From contig CAVQPS010000009.1 in the NCBI GenBank assembly GCA_963714795.1, positions 558,001 through 622,000 of the forward strand: 64,000 nt of DNA, in the 5' to 3' direction. The stretch is from DATIXJ01 sp963714795 (GTDB lineage: Bacteria; Bacteroidota; Ignavibacteria; UBA10030; SZUA-254). Position numbers and translations under genes: made by a program. Positions 44,161 through 53,594 of this stretch are shown here, piece after piece. The stretch's first letter is position 1. Every line of letters begins with the position of its first letter. The notes under the pieces were generated by a model that was not told the origin of the DNA, did no database searches, and worked only from the letters and a program-made list of their open reading frames with translations.

Positions 44161-45090
44161 ATGGAAGCGGCGTACCACGTTCCGGTCCTGGTGGATGCCG
44201 TGCTTCAGTATCTTCTGAGGGAGCCCGAGGGGATTTATGTCGATGGTACGCTTGGCGGCGGCGGGCATGCAGAATATATGTTGAACGCCCTTTCACCATC
44301 GGGAAAAGTTATCGGGTTCGATTGTGATCATGAAGCATTGCAGTTCGCACAAATTCGTTTGAAAAGGTTTGGTGACCGTGTTCAATTCGTTCACGATAAT
44401 GTTGCAAATCTTGTCCAGGGGTTATCTTCTGTTGGTATTACGAACGTGGATGGAATCCTGCTTGATCTCGGTGTTTCGTCGCACCAAATTGATACCGGTA
44501 CACGCGGGTTTAGTTTTCAGTCCGAAGGGCATCTCGACATGCGAATGAATGCTGAACAACGATTGGACGGCTGGACGGTTGTCAACACCTATGACCGGGA
44601 TACGCTGGCGGACATTATCTGGAAGTACGGTGAAGAACGAACATCCCGCCGCATTGCACGGGAAATTGTTGCAGCGAGAGTACAGCATCCGATTGATTCG
44701 ACCCGGCAACTCGCCGAAATTGTGGAAAAAACTGCTGGAAAAAAATTTCTCCAGAAAACTCTTGCACGGGTATTTCAGGCAATTCGTATCGAAGTAAATA
44801 ACGAAATGGATAATTTACAACGCGCACTTTCATCGGCAATCGACATTCTTCATCCCCACGGACGCATTGTGGTGATATCGTACCATTCGCTGGAAGATCG
44901 GATGACGAAAGATTTTTTTCGGAATGAAGCACGCGACGTTATTCGATCGGAAAATGAATTTCTTCCGGACATACATCGCAATCCGCGATTACATGTCCTG
45001 ACGAAAAAGCCGCTCGAAGCAAGCCCCGAAGAAACTCTTCACAATCCGCGGGCACGAAGCGCAAAATTACGTGCGGCAGAGAAGGTATAA
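44161..45090 (+). CDS. rsmH: 16S rRNA (C1402-N4) methyltransferase
   Basis: 309 residues. YHVPVLVDAVLQYL at the start, the SAM-binding GTLGGGGHAEYML (about 30-42), DGILLDLGVSSHQID and RGFSFQSEGHLDMRM. The C-terminal part has VNNEMDNLQRALSSAID and VVISYHSLEDRM. It methylates C1402 in the ribosomal P-site. It is always the second gene of the dcw cluster. The ATG follows TAG directly and lacks an RBS. Confidence 0.95.
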   Translation: MEAAYHVPVLVDAVLQYLLREPEGIYVDGTLGGGGHAEYMLNALSPSGKVIGFDCDHEALQFAQIRLKRFGDRVQFVHDNVANLVQGLSSVGITNVDGILLDLGVSSHQIDTGTRGFSFQSEGHLDMRMNAEQRLDGWTVVNTYDRDTLADIIWKYGEERTSRRIAREIVAARVQHPIDSTRQLAEIVEKTAGKKFLQKTLARVFQAIRIEVNNEMDNLQRALSSAIDILHPHGRIVVISYHSLEDRMTKDFFRNEARDVIRSENEFLPDIHRNPRLHVLTKKPLEASPEETLHNPRARSAKLRAAEKV

Positions 45091-45092
45091 TC

Positions 45093-45545
45093 ATGGCTAA
45101 ACCGTTACTATCAGAAACTGAAGCTCCCGTCGCCGAATACAAAGAACGGCGCCATGTTTACAACGGCGATACGCCGCGCGCATTATCGGAATCCCCCGCA
45201 CGCACCAACAGGAAAGTTCAAACAAGAAAACGTTCTCCGCTGGTCATGATTATGGCGGTCCTGGGAATTTCTTTATTGATCGTCGTGTATGTCTGGAACA
45301 AAATTACCGTAGATCGTCTCGTCGTTGATGTGAACGATCTCCGTGGACAATATGACAAGGTTGTGAATGCGAATGACATCCTCCGGGCGGAGATCAATAA
45401 AAAATCAAGTCTTGAACGAATTGGAAAAATTGCCACCGACCAGCTTCATCTGATATCACCGAAAGAACAACCGGTTTGGTTCGAGGTGGATGCCGACCGG
45501 TTGAAAGAACTGCAACCACAGGGATATGTCCGAGATGAAAAATAA
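45093..45545 (+). CDS. ftsL: Cell division protein FtsL-like
   Basis: 150 residues. A basic cytoplasmic N-terminus of about 48 residues is followed by one membrane helix (VMIMAVLGISLLIVVYVW, about 51-68) and a periplasmic coiled coil (about 72-107, VDVNDLRGQYDKVVNAND). It ends with IGKIATDQLHLISPKEQP, the common FtsL end motif. FtsL, with FtsB and FtsQ, activates FtsWI. No ftsB is seen. It lies between rsmH and ftsI, the normal place. Confidence 0.85.
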   Translation: MAKPLLSETEAPVAEYKERRHVYNGDTPRALSESPARTNRKVQTRKRSPLVMIMAVLGISLLIVVYVWNKITVDRLVVDVNDLRGQYDKVVNANDILRAEINKKSSLERIGKIATDQLHLISPKEQPVWFEVDADRLKELQPQGYVRDEK

Positions 45546-45561
45546 TACGAGCCGGTAACGG

Positions 45562-47586
45562 ATGACCGAAACGGATTTCCATACCAGTTTTCAAAAACCT
45601 GCGACGTCGCAACAAGGGATGCGCTTGAGGATTGTTCAAATTGCCATTCTCGTGTTGTTCGCCGCCGTGTGTTGCCGGCTGGGTCAAATTCAAATTATCC
45701 AATCGCAAAAGTATCGGTTGCTGGCACAGAAACAATATCAATCAAAAGTCATTCTGCCGGCACCGCGCGGAAATCTCTTCGATCGTAATGGTAATAGTAT
45801 TGCATCCAATACGACCACGGTTTCGTTTGCGGCGGATCCGCAGGGTGCCGGAGATGATGCACGAACAATTTCCGAAACTTTTTCCAATCTGTTCGGAAAA
45901 CCGCGGAAGTTATATCTGGATAAGTTGCAGTCCGATTCACGTTTTGTCTGGCTCGAACGCGGTGCCGATGCAAGCATGATCAACAAAATCGATTTAAAAA
46001 AACTGCCCGGTATTGTTCTTCGCAATGAGTCGAAACGCTTGTATTATCATGACCACATTGCCGGTCAACTGATCGGTATGACGGATGTCGACAATAAAGG
46101 CGTTGCGGGAGTTGAACTCGCATTCGACAAAGAATTATCCGGCCGGGATGGATACGTCATGTTTCAGCGAGACGGTCTTGGACATGCCCGCCCGTCGGTC
46201 GATTATCCCCGCGTCGAACCTGAAAGCGGTCACAACGTGGTGCTGACCGTTGATATGGGAATCCAGGCGATTGCCGAAAAAGAATTAAAAAAAGGAATTG
46301 AGGAAAATAAAGCGGACGGCGGTATTGTCGTCATACTCCAGCCCAAAACCGGCGAAGTGCTTGCTATCGCGCAACAACCGGAGATCGACCCGGATAATTT
46401 TGGAAAGTACAGATTGGAAGATCAAAAACTTCGCGCCATTACCGATGCCTTTGAGCCGGGATCGGTTTTTAAAATTGTAACGGCATCGGCAGCGCTCGAG
46501 AACGAATTGGTAACGCCGGCGAGAAAATTTTTTGCAGAAAACGGGAAGTATGTCGTTGCCGGCCGGCCCAAACCAATTGAAGATACGCACAAAGAAGGAT
46601 GGATTACGTTTCAGCAGGCCATGGAAGTTTCCAGCAATATTGTCATGGCGAAGGTCAGCGATCTGATCGGCAGCGAGCGTCTCTTCCGGATGGCACGGGA
46701 TTACGGTTTCGGCATTCCGACGAATATCGATTTTCCCGGTGAAGCACGCGGCGTGTTACGGAAGCCGTCGGAATGGCATGGGACGACGACATTGAATTCA
46801 ATCGCGTTCGGTTATGAAGTCGGAGTTACGCCGATGCAAATTGCTTCCGCGTATGCTGCTATCGCGAACGGCGGCGTACTCATGCAACCGTATATTTTTA
46901 AAAAAGAATATGATGCGACGGGAAAAATAATTCGTGAGGGAAAACAGCAGCAGGTACGGCGCGTCGTTTCTCCGCAGACCGCCGCCACGATGCGTGATCT
47001 GTTCGAAGGCGTGGTGCTCCGCGGGACGGGAAAAATTGCAGCGATTCCCGGCGTTCGCATCGCGGGGAAAACAGGCACATCGAAAAAATACGTCGAAGGA
47101 CAATATGAAACGGGAAGCTACACGGCCTCCTTCGTAGGATTTTTTCCCGTCGAGGATCCGCAAATCGTTTGCCTCGTGATGATGGATAATCCGCGTGCAG
47201 GAAATTATACCGGCGGAACAACCAGTGCCCCGATTTTTCGTGCCATTGCAGAACAGTTACTGAATACCTCCGATGTCTTTGCTTCACCGGCACCGACGGT
47301 GGTGGCGAGCTCGGCGGCTCCGCAGCAAAATACCGGTGCGATGTTCGACCCGTCGTCGACAAAAGAACAAAGCACAATAATTGCCGTTGCGGGAACTGTT
47401 CCCAACGTAAAAGGATGCAGCGTTCGCCGTGCGGTTAATATTTTAACGACAGGAAAATTCGAACCGGTGATCAGCGGTTCCGGAACGGTGATCGACCAAC
47501 AGCCGGCACCGGGCGAACCGGCAAAAGCCGGAATGAAAGTACATCTGATTTGTCAGCCGAAAACATCGGCGGCACTGATCAATTAA
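45562..47586 (+). CDS. ftsI: Peptidoglycan transpeptidase FtsI (PBP3) with a PASTA domain
   Basis: 674 residues. A membrane helix (about 24-42) is followed by a pedestal domain with PRGNLFDRNGNSIASNT. The transpeptidase domain has the active site SxxK in EPGSVFKI (Ser301, Lys304), SSN at 357-359 and KTGTSKKY (Lys503). A PASTA domain (about 612-670, VPNVKGCSVRRAVNIL) is at the C-terminus, as in many Gram-positive and Bacteroidota-related division PBPs but not in E. coli. It cross-links septal peptidoglycan in complex with FtsW. Confidence 0.95.
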   Translation: MTETDFHTSFQKPATSQQGMRLRIVQIAILVLFAAVCCRLGQIQIIQSQKYRLLAQKQYQSKVILPAPRGNLFDRNGNSIASNTTTVSFAADPQGAGDDARTISETFSNLFGKPRKLYLDKLQSDSRFVWLERGADASMINKIDLKKLPGIVLRNESKRLYYHDHIAGQLIGMTDVDNKGVAGVELAFDKELSGRDGYVMFQRDGLGHARPSVDYPRVEPESGHNVVLTVDMGIQAIAEKELKKGIEENKADGGIVVILQPKTGEVLAIAQQPEIDPDNFGKYRLEDQKLRAITDAFEPGSVFKIVTASAALENELVTPARKFFAENGKYVVAGRPKPIEDTHKEGWITFQQAMEVSSNIVMAKVSDLIGSERLFRMARDYGFGIPTNIDFPGEARGVLRKPSEWHGTTTLNSIAFGYEVGVTPMQIASAYAAIANGGVLMQPYIFKKEYDATGKIIREGKQQQVRRVVSPQTAATMRDLFEGVVLRGTGKIAAIPGVRIAGKTGTSKKYVEGQYETGSYTASFVGFFPVEDPQIVCLVMMDNPRAGNYTGGTTSAPIFRAIAEQLLNTSDVFASPAPTVVASSAAPQQNTGAMFDPSSTKEQSTIIAVAGTVPNVKGCSVRRAVNILTTGKFEPVISGSGTVIDQQPAPGEPAKAGMKVHLICQPKTSAALIN

Positions 47587-47667
47587 CGCCTTCATCGAAA
47601 ACGAATGTTGGCAAGATCGCTCGGCATTGAAGAAGAAACTCAACGGATCGAAGACGAGAACAGCACA

Positions 47668-49176
47668 ATGACGTTGTCCGAATTATTGAAAGATGTTACC
47701 GTTCAGAAAATATTTCAAACCATGTACGGTAGAATGGTCGTGACCCACGAAGTGGAGATACATGCGATTCAATACGATTCCCGCAAGGTGCAGCGCGGAG
47801 ATGTTTTTGTCGCCATTCGCGGAACATCATCGGACGGACATCAGTTTATTCCCCGTGCGATCGACAGCGGCGCAAAAGCGGTTGTCGTTGAACAGAACGA
47901 TGCGTTGCCGGATTCATATTTCATGCATACCGGCGTCGTCAAAGTGGTCGTTCCGGATACACGCGTTGCGCTGGCGCGGATGGCTGCACGGTTCTACGAC
48001 TATCCGTCCCGCAAACTCACGATGGTCGGTGTCACCGGAACCAACGGAAAGACGACAACGACGCATCTCATAACCTCGATTCTGAAATCGGTCGGGCAGA
48101 CGAGCGGATTGATCGGGACCATCGAATATAAAATCGGTGACGAAGTCATCCCTGCAACCCACACGACTCCCGAATCGCTCGAGTTGAACGGTATGCTTGC
48201 CCGTATGGCGGAACGGAAATGTTCTGCGGCGGTGATGGAAGTTTCTTCTCATGCGCTTCATCAGCGCCGCGTGGATGGAATGGATTTTTCCGTCGGAGTA
48301 TTTACCAATTTGACGCAGGATCATCTCGATTACCATAAGACGATGGAGAATTATTTCGATGCGAAAAAAATTCTCTTCGAGTCGTTATCCGGCTCGTCAT
48401 GGGCGGTTGTCAATATCGATGACCCATGGGGAGAACGAATGTTGAATGCCACGAAAGCAAAAAAAATGTCGTACGGTATCCATCCATCTGCCGATATACG
48501 AGCGACGGATGTGTCGCTTTCGATCAGAGGACTGCAATGCCGGATCATTCATCAAAATGAAGAAACGCAGATTACATCACCGCTGACCGGTCGATTTAAT
48601 GTCAGCAATATTCTTGCGGCATTCGGAACCGGCCTTGCTCTTGGCGTACCGAAACAGTCATTGGTACGGGCGATGCAAACTGCTCAGGCTGCAGCGGGAA
48701 GATTTGAAAAATTTTTTTCGCCGAAAGGCTGGATTGCCCTTATCGATTATGCGCATACACCCGATGCTTTGCAGAAAATTTTGACGGCAATTCACGAAAT
48801 TTTTGATCACGAAAAGAGCGGTCGGATCATTACTGTTTTTGGCTGCGGCGGCAACCGGGACCGGGCAAAACGACCGATCATGGGAAAAATTGCTGCAGAA
48901 ATGAGCGAAGCGGTGATTGTTACGTCCGATAATCCGCGCCACGAAGATCCGGATGCCATTATCGATGAGGTGATGAAGGGAATTTCATCAACCGCAAATG
49001 TCCGCCGTGAATCCGATCGGACAAAGGCAATAGAGCTTGGGCTTTCACTTGCCCAGCCGAACGATGTTGTGCTGATTGCCGGCAAAGGGCATGAAAATTA
49101 TCAGATTGTCGGTGATAATAAAATCCACTTCAGCGATCGCGAAGTGGTGGAAAACTTTTTGCGAACAGATGCATGA
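47668..49176 (+). CDS. murE: UDP-MurNAc-tripeptide synthetase (meso-DAP adding)
   Basis: 502 residues from the ATG at 47668 (MTLSELLKDV, the usual MurE start); a Met at 47605 would add a non-conserved 21-residue extension. The ATP loop is GVTGTNGKTTTTHL, then TTPESLELNGML and EVSSHAL. The specificity loop is DNPRHEDP (about 431-438), with the DNPR signature for meso-DAP rather than lysine. This agrees with dapB/dapA/dapD in the window. It adds the third residue of the stem peptide in the cytoplasm. Confidence 0.94.
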   Translation: MTLSELLKDVTVQKIFQTMYGRMVVTHEVEIHAIQYDSRKVQRGDVFVAIRGTSSDGHQFIPRAIDSGAKAVVVEQNDALPDSYFMHTGVVKVVVPDTRVALARMAARFYDYPSRKLTMVGVTGTNGKTTTTHLITSILKSVGQTSGLIGTIEYKIGDEVIPATHTTPESLELNGMLARMAERKCSAAVMEVSSHALHQRRVDGMDFSVGVFTNLTQDHLDYHKTMENYFDAKKILFESLSGSSWAVVNIDDPWGERMLNATKAKKMSYGIHPSADIRATDVSLSIRGLQCRIIHQNEETQITSPLTGRFNVSNILAAFGTGLALGVPKQSLVRAMQTAQAAAGRFEKFFSPKGWIALIDYAHTPDALQKILTAIHEIFDHEKSGRIITVFGCGGNRDRAKRPIMGKIAAEMSEAVIVTSDNPRHEDPDAIIDEVMKGISSTANVRRESDRTKAIELGLSLAQPNDVVLIAGKGHENYQIVGDNKIHFSDREVVENFLRTDA

Positions 49177-50564
49177 AAATCGGTGCCGATGATCTGCTTC
49201 GCGTGCCGCATGTTTCTGTATGGAATATAGAATCGGGTCGCACGAAATTTTTTGCCGGCGTCTCCACCGACTCCCGGACGGTGAAACGCGGTGAAATATT
49301 TTTTGCCCTGCGCGGCGAAAAGTTTGATGGTCATGAATTTATCGACCGTGCATTCACCCAGGGTGCTGCATGCGCCGTTATCGATGATCAGGCGGAAAGC
49401 GATCGGTGGAAATCCTGCCCGATCCTCGTTGTCCGGGATACGACCAGAGCATTCGGTGTCCTGGCAAATATCTGGCGAAAGAAATTTGATATTCCGATTC
49501 TTGCCGTCGCCGGCAGTAACGGCAAGACGACAACGAAAGAAATGATTGCCGCCGTGTTAGGCACGAACTATCGCGTGTTGAAGACGGAAGGAAATTTGAA
49601 CAATCAAGTCGGAGTGCCGCAGACATTGTTGCGTCTGAATGGCAGGCACGAAATCGGTGTTGTGGAAATCGGTACGAATCATGCCGGAGAAATTGCGTAT
49701 CTCTGCGACATACTGGCTCCGACACACGGCATGATCACGAATATCGGCCGCGAGCATCTTGAATTTTTCGGCGATATCGACGGTGTGGCACATGCCGAAG
49801 CGGAACTGTTCTCCGCCATTGCAAAAACCGGAACAGGATTTATCAATACCGATGATGCACGCGTTGTCCGGCATGCAAAAAAAATTAAAAAGAAAATGAC
49901 ATACGGATTCACAAAAAATTCAAACATGGTTCGTGGAACTTTTCAAGCAATGACACAGAACGGTTGTGCAGAATTTTCTGTGCGTTTACGGAGCGGGAAA
50001 CCGTTCGATGTTCATCTTTCGGTGCCGGGAAAACATGCTATGGCAAACGCCCTTGCCGCGGCAACGGTCGGACTTTCGTTCGGTGTTCAGCAGAAAAAAA
50101 TTCAACAGGCATTGAGGAAATTTCACGCGGTCGGTAAAAGAATGGAAGTTCTTACCATCGGCGGCATAACGATTTTGAACGATACGTATAACGCAAATCC
50201 CGACTCAGTCATTTCCGCACTGGAAACGTTATCGGCGATGAAATGCCGTGGGAAGAAAATTGTCGTACTTGCCGATATGCTCGAGATGGGCAGTGCAGCA
50301 CGGGAAGAACATGCGCGCATTGGTGACAGTATTTCAACCATGAAGTTCGATTATTTGTTCACGTTTGGTGAATTGTCACGGGCAATTCACGATCGGGCGC
50401 ACATCAACATGAAAGTTCATTACGATCAGAAAAATATTTTGTCGCAATTTGTTTTTGAATTATTAACACCCGGAGATGCCGTTTTGGTGAAAGGATCGCG
50501 CGGGATGAAAATGGAAGATGTGGTCACATTTCTTACTCAACGTTTGCGAAAGGATGCCCGATGA
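49173..50564 (+). CDS. murF: UDP-MurNAc-pentapeptide synthetase
   Basis: 463 residues, overlapping the murE stop by ATGA. The N-terminal domain has FAGVSTDSRTVKRGEIFFAL. The ATP loop is AVAGSNGKTTTKEMI (about 110-124), then EGNLNNQVGVPQTLL, VVEIGTNHAGEI and NDTYNANPDSV. It joins D-Ala-D-Ala to UDP-MurNAc-tripeptide. No ddl gene to make the dipeptide is in the window. Confidence 0.95.
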   Translation: MKIGADDLLRVPHVSVWNIESGRTKFFAGVSTDSRTVKRGEIFFALRGEKFDGHEFIDRAFTQGAACAVIDDQAESDRWKSCPILVVRDTTRAFGVLANIWRKKFDIPILAVAGSNGKTTTKEMIAAVLGTNYRVLKTEGNLNNQVGVPQTLLRLNGRHEIGVVEIGTNHAGEIAYLCDILAPTHGMITNIGREHLEFFGDIDGVAHAEAELFSAIAKTGTGFINTDDARVVRHAKKIKKKMTYGFTKNSNMVRGTFQAMTQNGCAEFSVRLRSGKPFDVHLSVPGKHAMANALAAATVGLSFGVQQKKIQQALRKFHAVGKRMEVLTIGGITILNDTYNANPDSVISALETLSAMKCRGKKIVVLADMLEMGSAAREEHARIGDSISTMKFDYLFTFGELSRAIHDRAHINMKVHYDQKNILSQFVFELLTPGDAVLVKGSRGMKMEDVVTFLTQRLRKDAR

Positions 50565-51067
50565 AAAAAATACTCACACTGTTCTTTGCGGTGATCTGGA
50601 TGTTCACGACCGGTTTTCAACATAAGCACACCGATTTTGCCGGTACGTGGAAACTCGATGTCAAAAAAAGCAAAGGATTGCCGAAATCGTTTGCCCATAT
50701 CGATTCTTTCTCGATGGATGTCAATCAAACAGCCGATTCGATGGTGACAGTCACATCATTTGCCGGTGACGGCGTTTCGATGAAACTTCCGCCGACAACG
50801 ATAAAATTTGACGGGACAGAAATATTTCGTGAAGACACAACCCGCGGCTCCAAACGATGGATCAAGGCATCGTGGACGACAACAGGGGAAAAGTTGATTG
50901 TTGATAACCGCGTTGAACAGCGTCGCGGTCCATCGACGCAAAAGTATACGGAAACGGATGTCTGGGAATTCGGTAAACGCGGTATGCTGATGATTCTGGT
51001 AACACAAAAGTTTGAAGGCGGCGACTCGACACATACGGAACAGCGGTATTTTAGCAAGAAAAAATAA
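50561..51067 (+). CDS. Secreted lipocalin-like protein of unknown function inside the dcw cluster
   Basis: 168 residues with a signal peptide (about 1-18). The body is all-beta in pattern: DFAGTWKLDVKKSKG, MDVNQTADSMVTVTS, TIKFDGTEIFRED, WIKASWTTTGEKLIVDNRV and VWEFGKRGMLMILVTQKFE, resembling a small lipocalin/calycin-like barrel often found as hypothetical secreted proteins. It overlaps the murF stop (ATGA), and its TAA overlaps the mraY ATG by one base (TAATG), so it is translated as part of the operon. It is not a standard member of the cluster and the function is unknown. Confidence 0.7.
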   Translation: MKKILTLFFAVIWMFTTGFQHKHTDFAGTWKLDVKKSKGLPKSFAHIDSFSMDVNQTADSMVTVTSFAGDGVSMKLPPTTIKFDGTEIFREDTTRGSKRWIKASWTTTGEKLIVDNRVEQRRGPSTQKYTETDVWEFGKRGMLMILVTQKFEGGDSTHTEQRYFSKKK

Positions 51068-52191
51068 TGCTTTATTATTTTCTCGAATACATACGTAAAA
51101 AATTTAATCCGCCCGGATTCGGATTGTTTCATTATATCACCTTTCGTGCCGGTGCGGCTGCGGTCACCGCGTTGACGATCGCGTTCTGGCTCGGTCCGAA
51201 ATTTATCCGGCTGCTGAAGAAACATCAGATAGGCGAAGCGGCCAAAATCGAAGCGCCGAAGAATCATCTGAGTAAAGCCGGCACACCGACGATGGGCGGC
51301 TTGATTTTACTTTCAGCAATTCTGATTCCGTCGTTTCTCTGGATCGATCTGAAGAACGGTTATGTCCTGTTGATTTTGTTTGTTACGGTATCGCTCGGCG
51401 GTGTCGGATTTCTTGATGATTATCTGAAAGTAGTAAAAAAGAAACCGAGAGGATTGATCGAAGAATATAAACTCGTCGGGCAAATTCTGGTCGGATTATT
51501 TGTCGGCGGTATCATTTATTTCATGCCGGATTATGTCGATCCCGGATTGGCAAAACTGAAATCGAGCACGACCGTTCCGTTCATCAAAAATATGGAAATC
51601 GATTTCGGCATTTTTTATATCCCGGTCGTTGTCTTCGTCATTACTGCCACCAGTAATGCGGTCAATCTGACCGACGGTTTGGACGGACTCGCGGCCGGCA
51701 CTGTCGGAATTGTCGGTTCAACGCTTGCAGTGATGTGTTATGTTTCCGGTCGTGCCGATATCAGTCAATATTTGACGATCCCGTTTCTCCGCGGCAACGG
51801 GGAACTGACAATTTACTGCGCGGCTTTGGTCGGTGCATCAATCGGATTTCTCTGGTTCAACGCATATCCCGCTCAGATATTTATGGGAGACACCGGATCG
51901 CTTGCCCTCGGCGGCGCGATCGGCGCGCTTTGCGTTTTGATTAAGATGGAACTGTTATTGCCGACACTCGGCGGAGTGTTTTTGATGGAAACACTTTCGG
52001 TGATTATCCAGCGGGGATATTTTAAATACACGAAACGAAAATACGGTGAGGGCCGCCGGGTTTTTAAAATGGCGCCGCTCCACCATCATTTTGAAATGCT
52101 CGGGTGGCCCGAGCCGAAAATTGTTACGCGTTTTTACATCATTGCAATTCTCTTGATGATTTTGAGTCTGGCAACATTTAAAATTCGATGA
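51067..52191 (+). CDS. mraY: Phospho-MurNAc-pentapeptide transferase
   Basis: 374 residues, about ten membrane helices. Signatures are SKAGTPTMGGLIL (about 62-74), GFLDDYLKVVKKKPRGL, NAVNLTDGLDGLAAG (catalytic Asp cluster), GDTGSLALGGAIGAL and FKMAPLHHHFEMLGWPE. It transfers phospho-MurNAc-pentapeptide to undecaprenyl phosphate to form lipid I in the inner membrane. All expected motifs are intact. Confidence 0.97.
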   Translation: MLYYFLEYIRKKFNPPGFGLFHYITFRAGAAAVTALTIAFWLGPKFIRLLKKHQIGEAAKIEAPKNHLSKAGTPTMGGLILLSAILIPSFLWIDLKNGYVLLILFVTVSLGGVGFLDDYLKVVKKKPRGLIEEYKLVGQILVGLFVGGIIYFMPDYVDPGLAKLKSSTTVPFIKNMEIDFGIFYIPVVVFVITATSNAVNLTDGLDGLAAGTVGIVGSTLAVMCYVSGRADISQYLTIPFLRGNGELTIYCAALVGASIGFLWFNAYPAQIFMGDTGSLALGGAIGALCVLIKMELLLPTLGGVFLMETLSVIIQRGYFKYTKRKYGEGRRVFKMAPLHHHFEMLGWPEPKIVTRFYIIAILLMILSLATFKIR

Positions 52192-53594
52192 TTGTTTCAA
52201 TGGAACAGTGTGAAATTGAAGTTCAAGATATGATAACCGGTAACATAGAGGGGAAAAAAGTTTCCGTCATCGGTGCTGCACGCAGCGGTGTTGCCGCAGC
52301 GCGACTGCTCAAAACGCACGGGGCAAAAGTGTTTGTGAGCGATAGCGGTTCTGAAGAAAAGTTGAAGGAGAATCTTGCCGATATTAAAAATTCCGGCATT
52401 GACTATGAAACCGGGAATCATTCTCAGCGCGTCTTTGATGCCGATCTGATTGTCGTCAGCCCCGGTGTTCCATCGAATGTTCCGATTCTCCGAGAAGCGG
52501 AACGAAGAGATATTCAGATTGTCAGCGAGCTTGAACTGGCAAGCTGGTTTTGCCCCGCCCCGATGATCGGCGTTACCGGAACGAACGGCAAAACGACGAC
52601 CACAACGCTCATCGGTAGGATTCTGGATGATGGCAGAAAGAAAAATATTGTCGGAGGAAATATCGGAACGGCATTTTCTTCTTTTGTCGACACACTTGAT
52701 GCGCAATCGATTGCCGTACTCGAGGTCAGCAGTTTTCAGCTGGATTATTCTCATTCATTCCATCCAAAAGTCTCGATACTATTGAATATTACTCCCGATC
52801 ATCTTGACCGGTACGATCATGATTTTGTAAAATATATCGCTTCGAAATGCCGCATCTTCGAAAATCAAACGAGAGAAGATGTTCTTATTTATAATTATGA
52901 CGATGAAGAAACCCGCGAACATGTTCGCCGGCTGGCAAGTCTGCATGTCCGGACGCTTGCGTTTGGTACGGAACGACAATTTGAGGAAGGCGCGTTTGTC
53001 GACGGGGAAATATTTGTGACGATCGTCGGCGGACGAAGATCGGAAGTTATTCCAATCGATCAAATCAGTATTCGGGGAACACATAATCTCTACAATGCCA
53101 TGGCGGCAACACTGGCAGCACAGGTTTTTGAAGTTGGCATTCCATCGATTCGCGCTACGTTAAAAAATTTCAAAGGAGTCGAACATCGTCTCGAATTTGT
53201 CCGTGAAGTCCATGGCGTGAAATATGTGAACGATTCCAAAGCGACGAACGTCGATTCTGTGTGGTATGCGTTGCAGTCGTTTTCCGAACCGATCATCGTT
53301 CTTCTCGGCGGGCGCGACAAGGGAAATGATTATTCCCGGCTGTTCGATCTTGTTGAACGTCACGTGAAAGCGATTGTCGCGATCGGCGAATCGGCAGAAA
53401 AAGTCTATGAAGAATTTCACACGATGAAACCGACCGTGCGGGTAACTTCGATGGAAGACGCTGTATCTGCCGCAACGAAATTTGCTTCGCCGGGCGATGT
53501 CGTTCTGCTTTCGCCGGCATGCGCATCGTTCGATTGGTTCACGAATTATGAACATCGCGGGCAGGTCTTCAAAAAAATTGTGAATGCAATATGA
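52188..53594 (+). CDS. murD: UDP-MurNAc-L-Ala:D-Glu ligase
   Basis: 468 residues from the ATG overlapping the mraY stop; a Met at 52230 is an alternative and would remove a 14-residue extension. It shows the Rossmann-like start KKVSVIGAARSGVAAARLL, then SELELASWF, the ATP loop GVTGTNGKTTTTTLI, VLEVSSFQLDY and the C-terminal VNDSKATNVDSVWYAL. It adds D-glutamate to UDP-MurNAc-L-Ala. It overlaps ftsW (ATGA). Confidence 0.95.
   Translation: MIVSMEQCEIEVQDMITGNIEGKKVSVIGAARSGVAAARLLKTHGAKVFVSDSGSEEKLKENLADIKNSGIDYETGNHSQRVFDADLIVVSPGVPSNVPILREAERRDIQIVSELELASWFCPAPMIGVTGTNGKTTTTTLIGRILDDGRKKNIVGGNIGTAFSSFVDTLDAQSIAVLEVSSFQLDYSHSFHPKVSILLNITPDHLDRYDHDFVKYIASKCRIFENQTREDVLIYNYDDEETREHVRRLASLHVRTLAFGTERQFEEGAFVDGEIFVTIVGGRRSEVIPIDQISIRGTHNLYNAMAATLAAQVFEVGIPSIRATLKNFKGVEHRLEFVREVHGVKYVNDSKATNVDSVWYALQSFSEPIIVLLGGRDKGNDYSRLFDLVERHVKAIVAIGESAEKVYEEFHTMKPTVRVTSMEDAVSAATKFASPGDVVLLSPACASFDWFTNYEHRGQVFKKIVNAI

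Noticed and set aside
47605..47667. Earlier MurE start
   Set aside because: The added 21 residues are not MurE-like and MTLSELLKDV at 47668 fits the family start.
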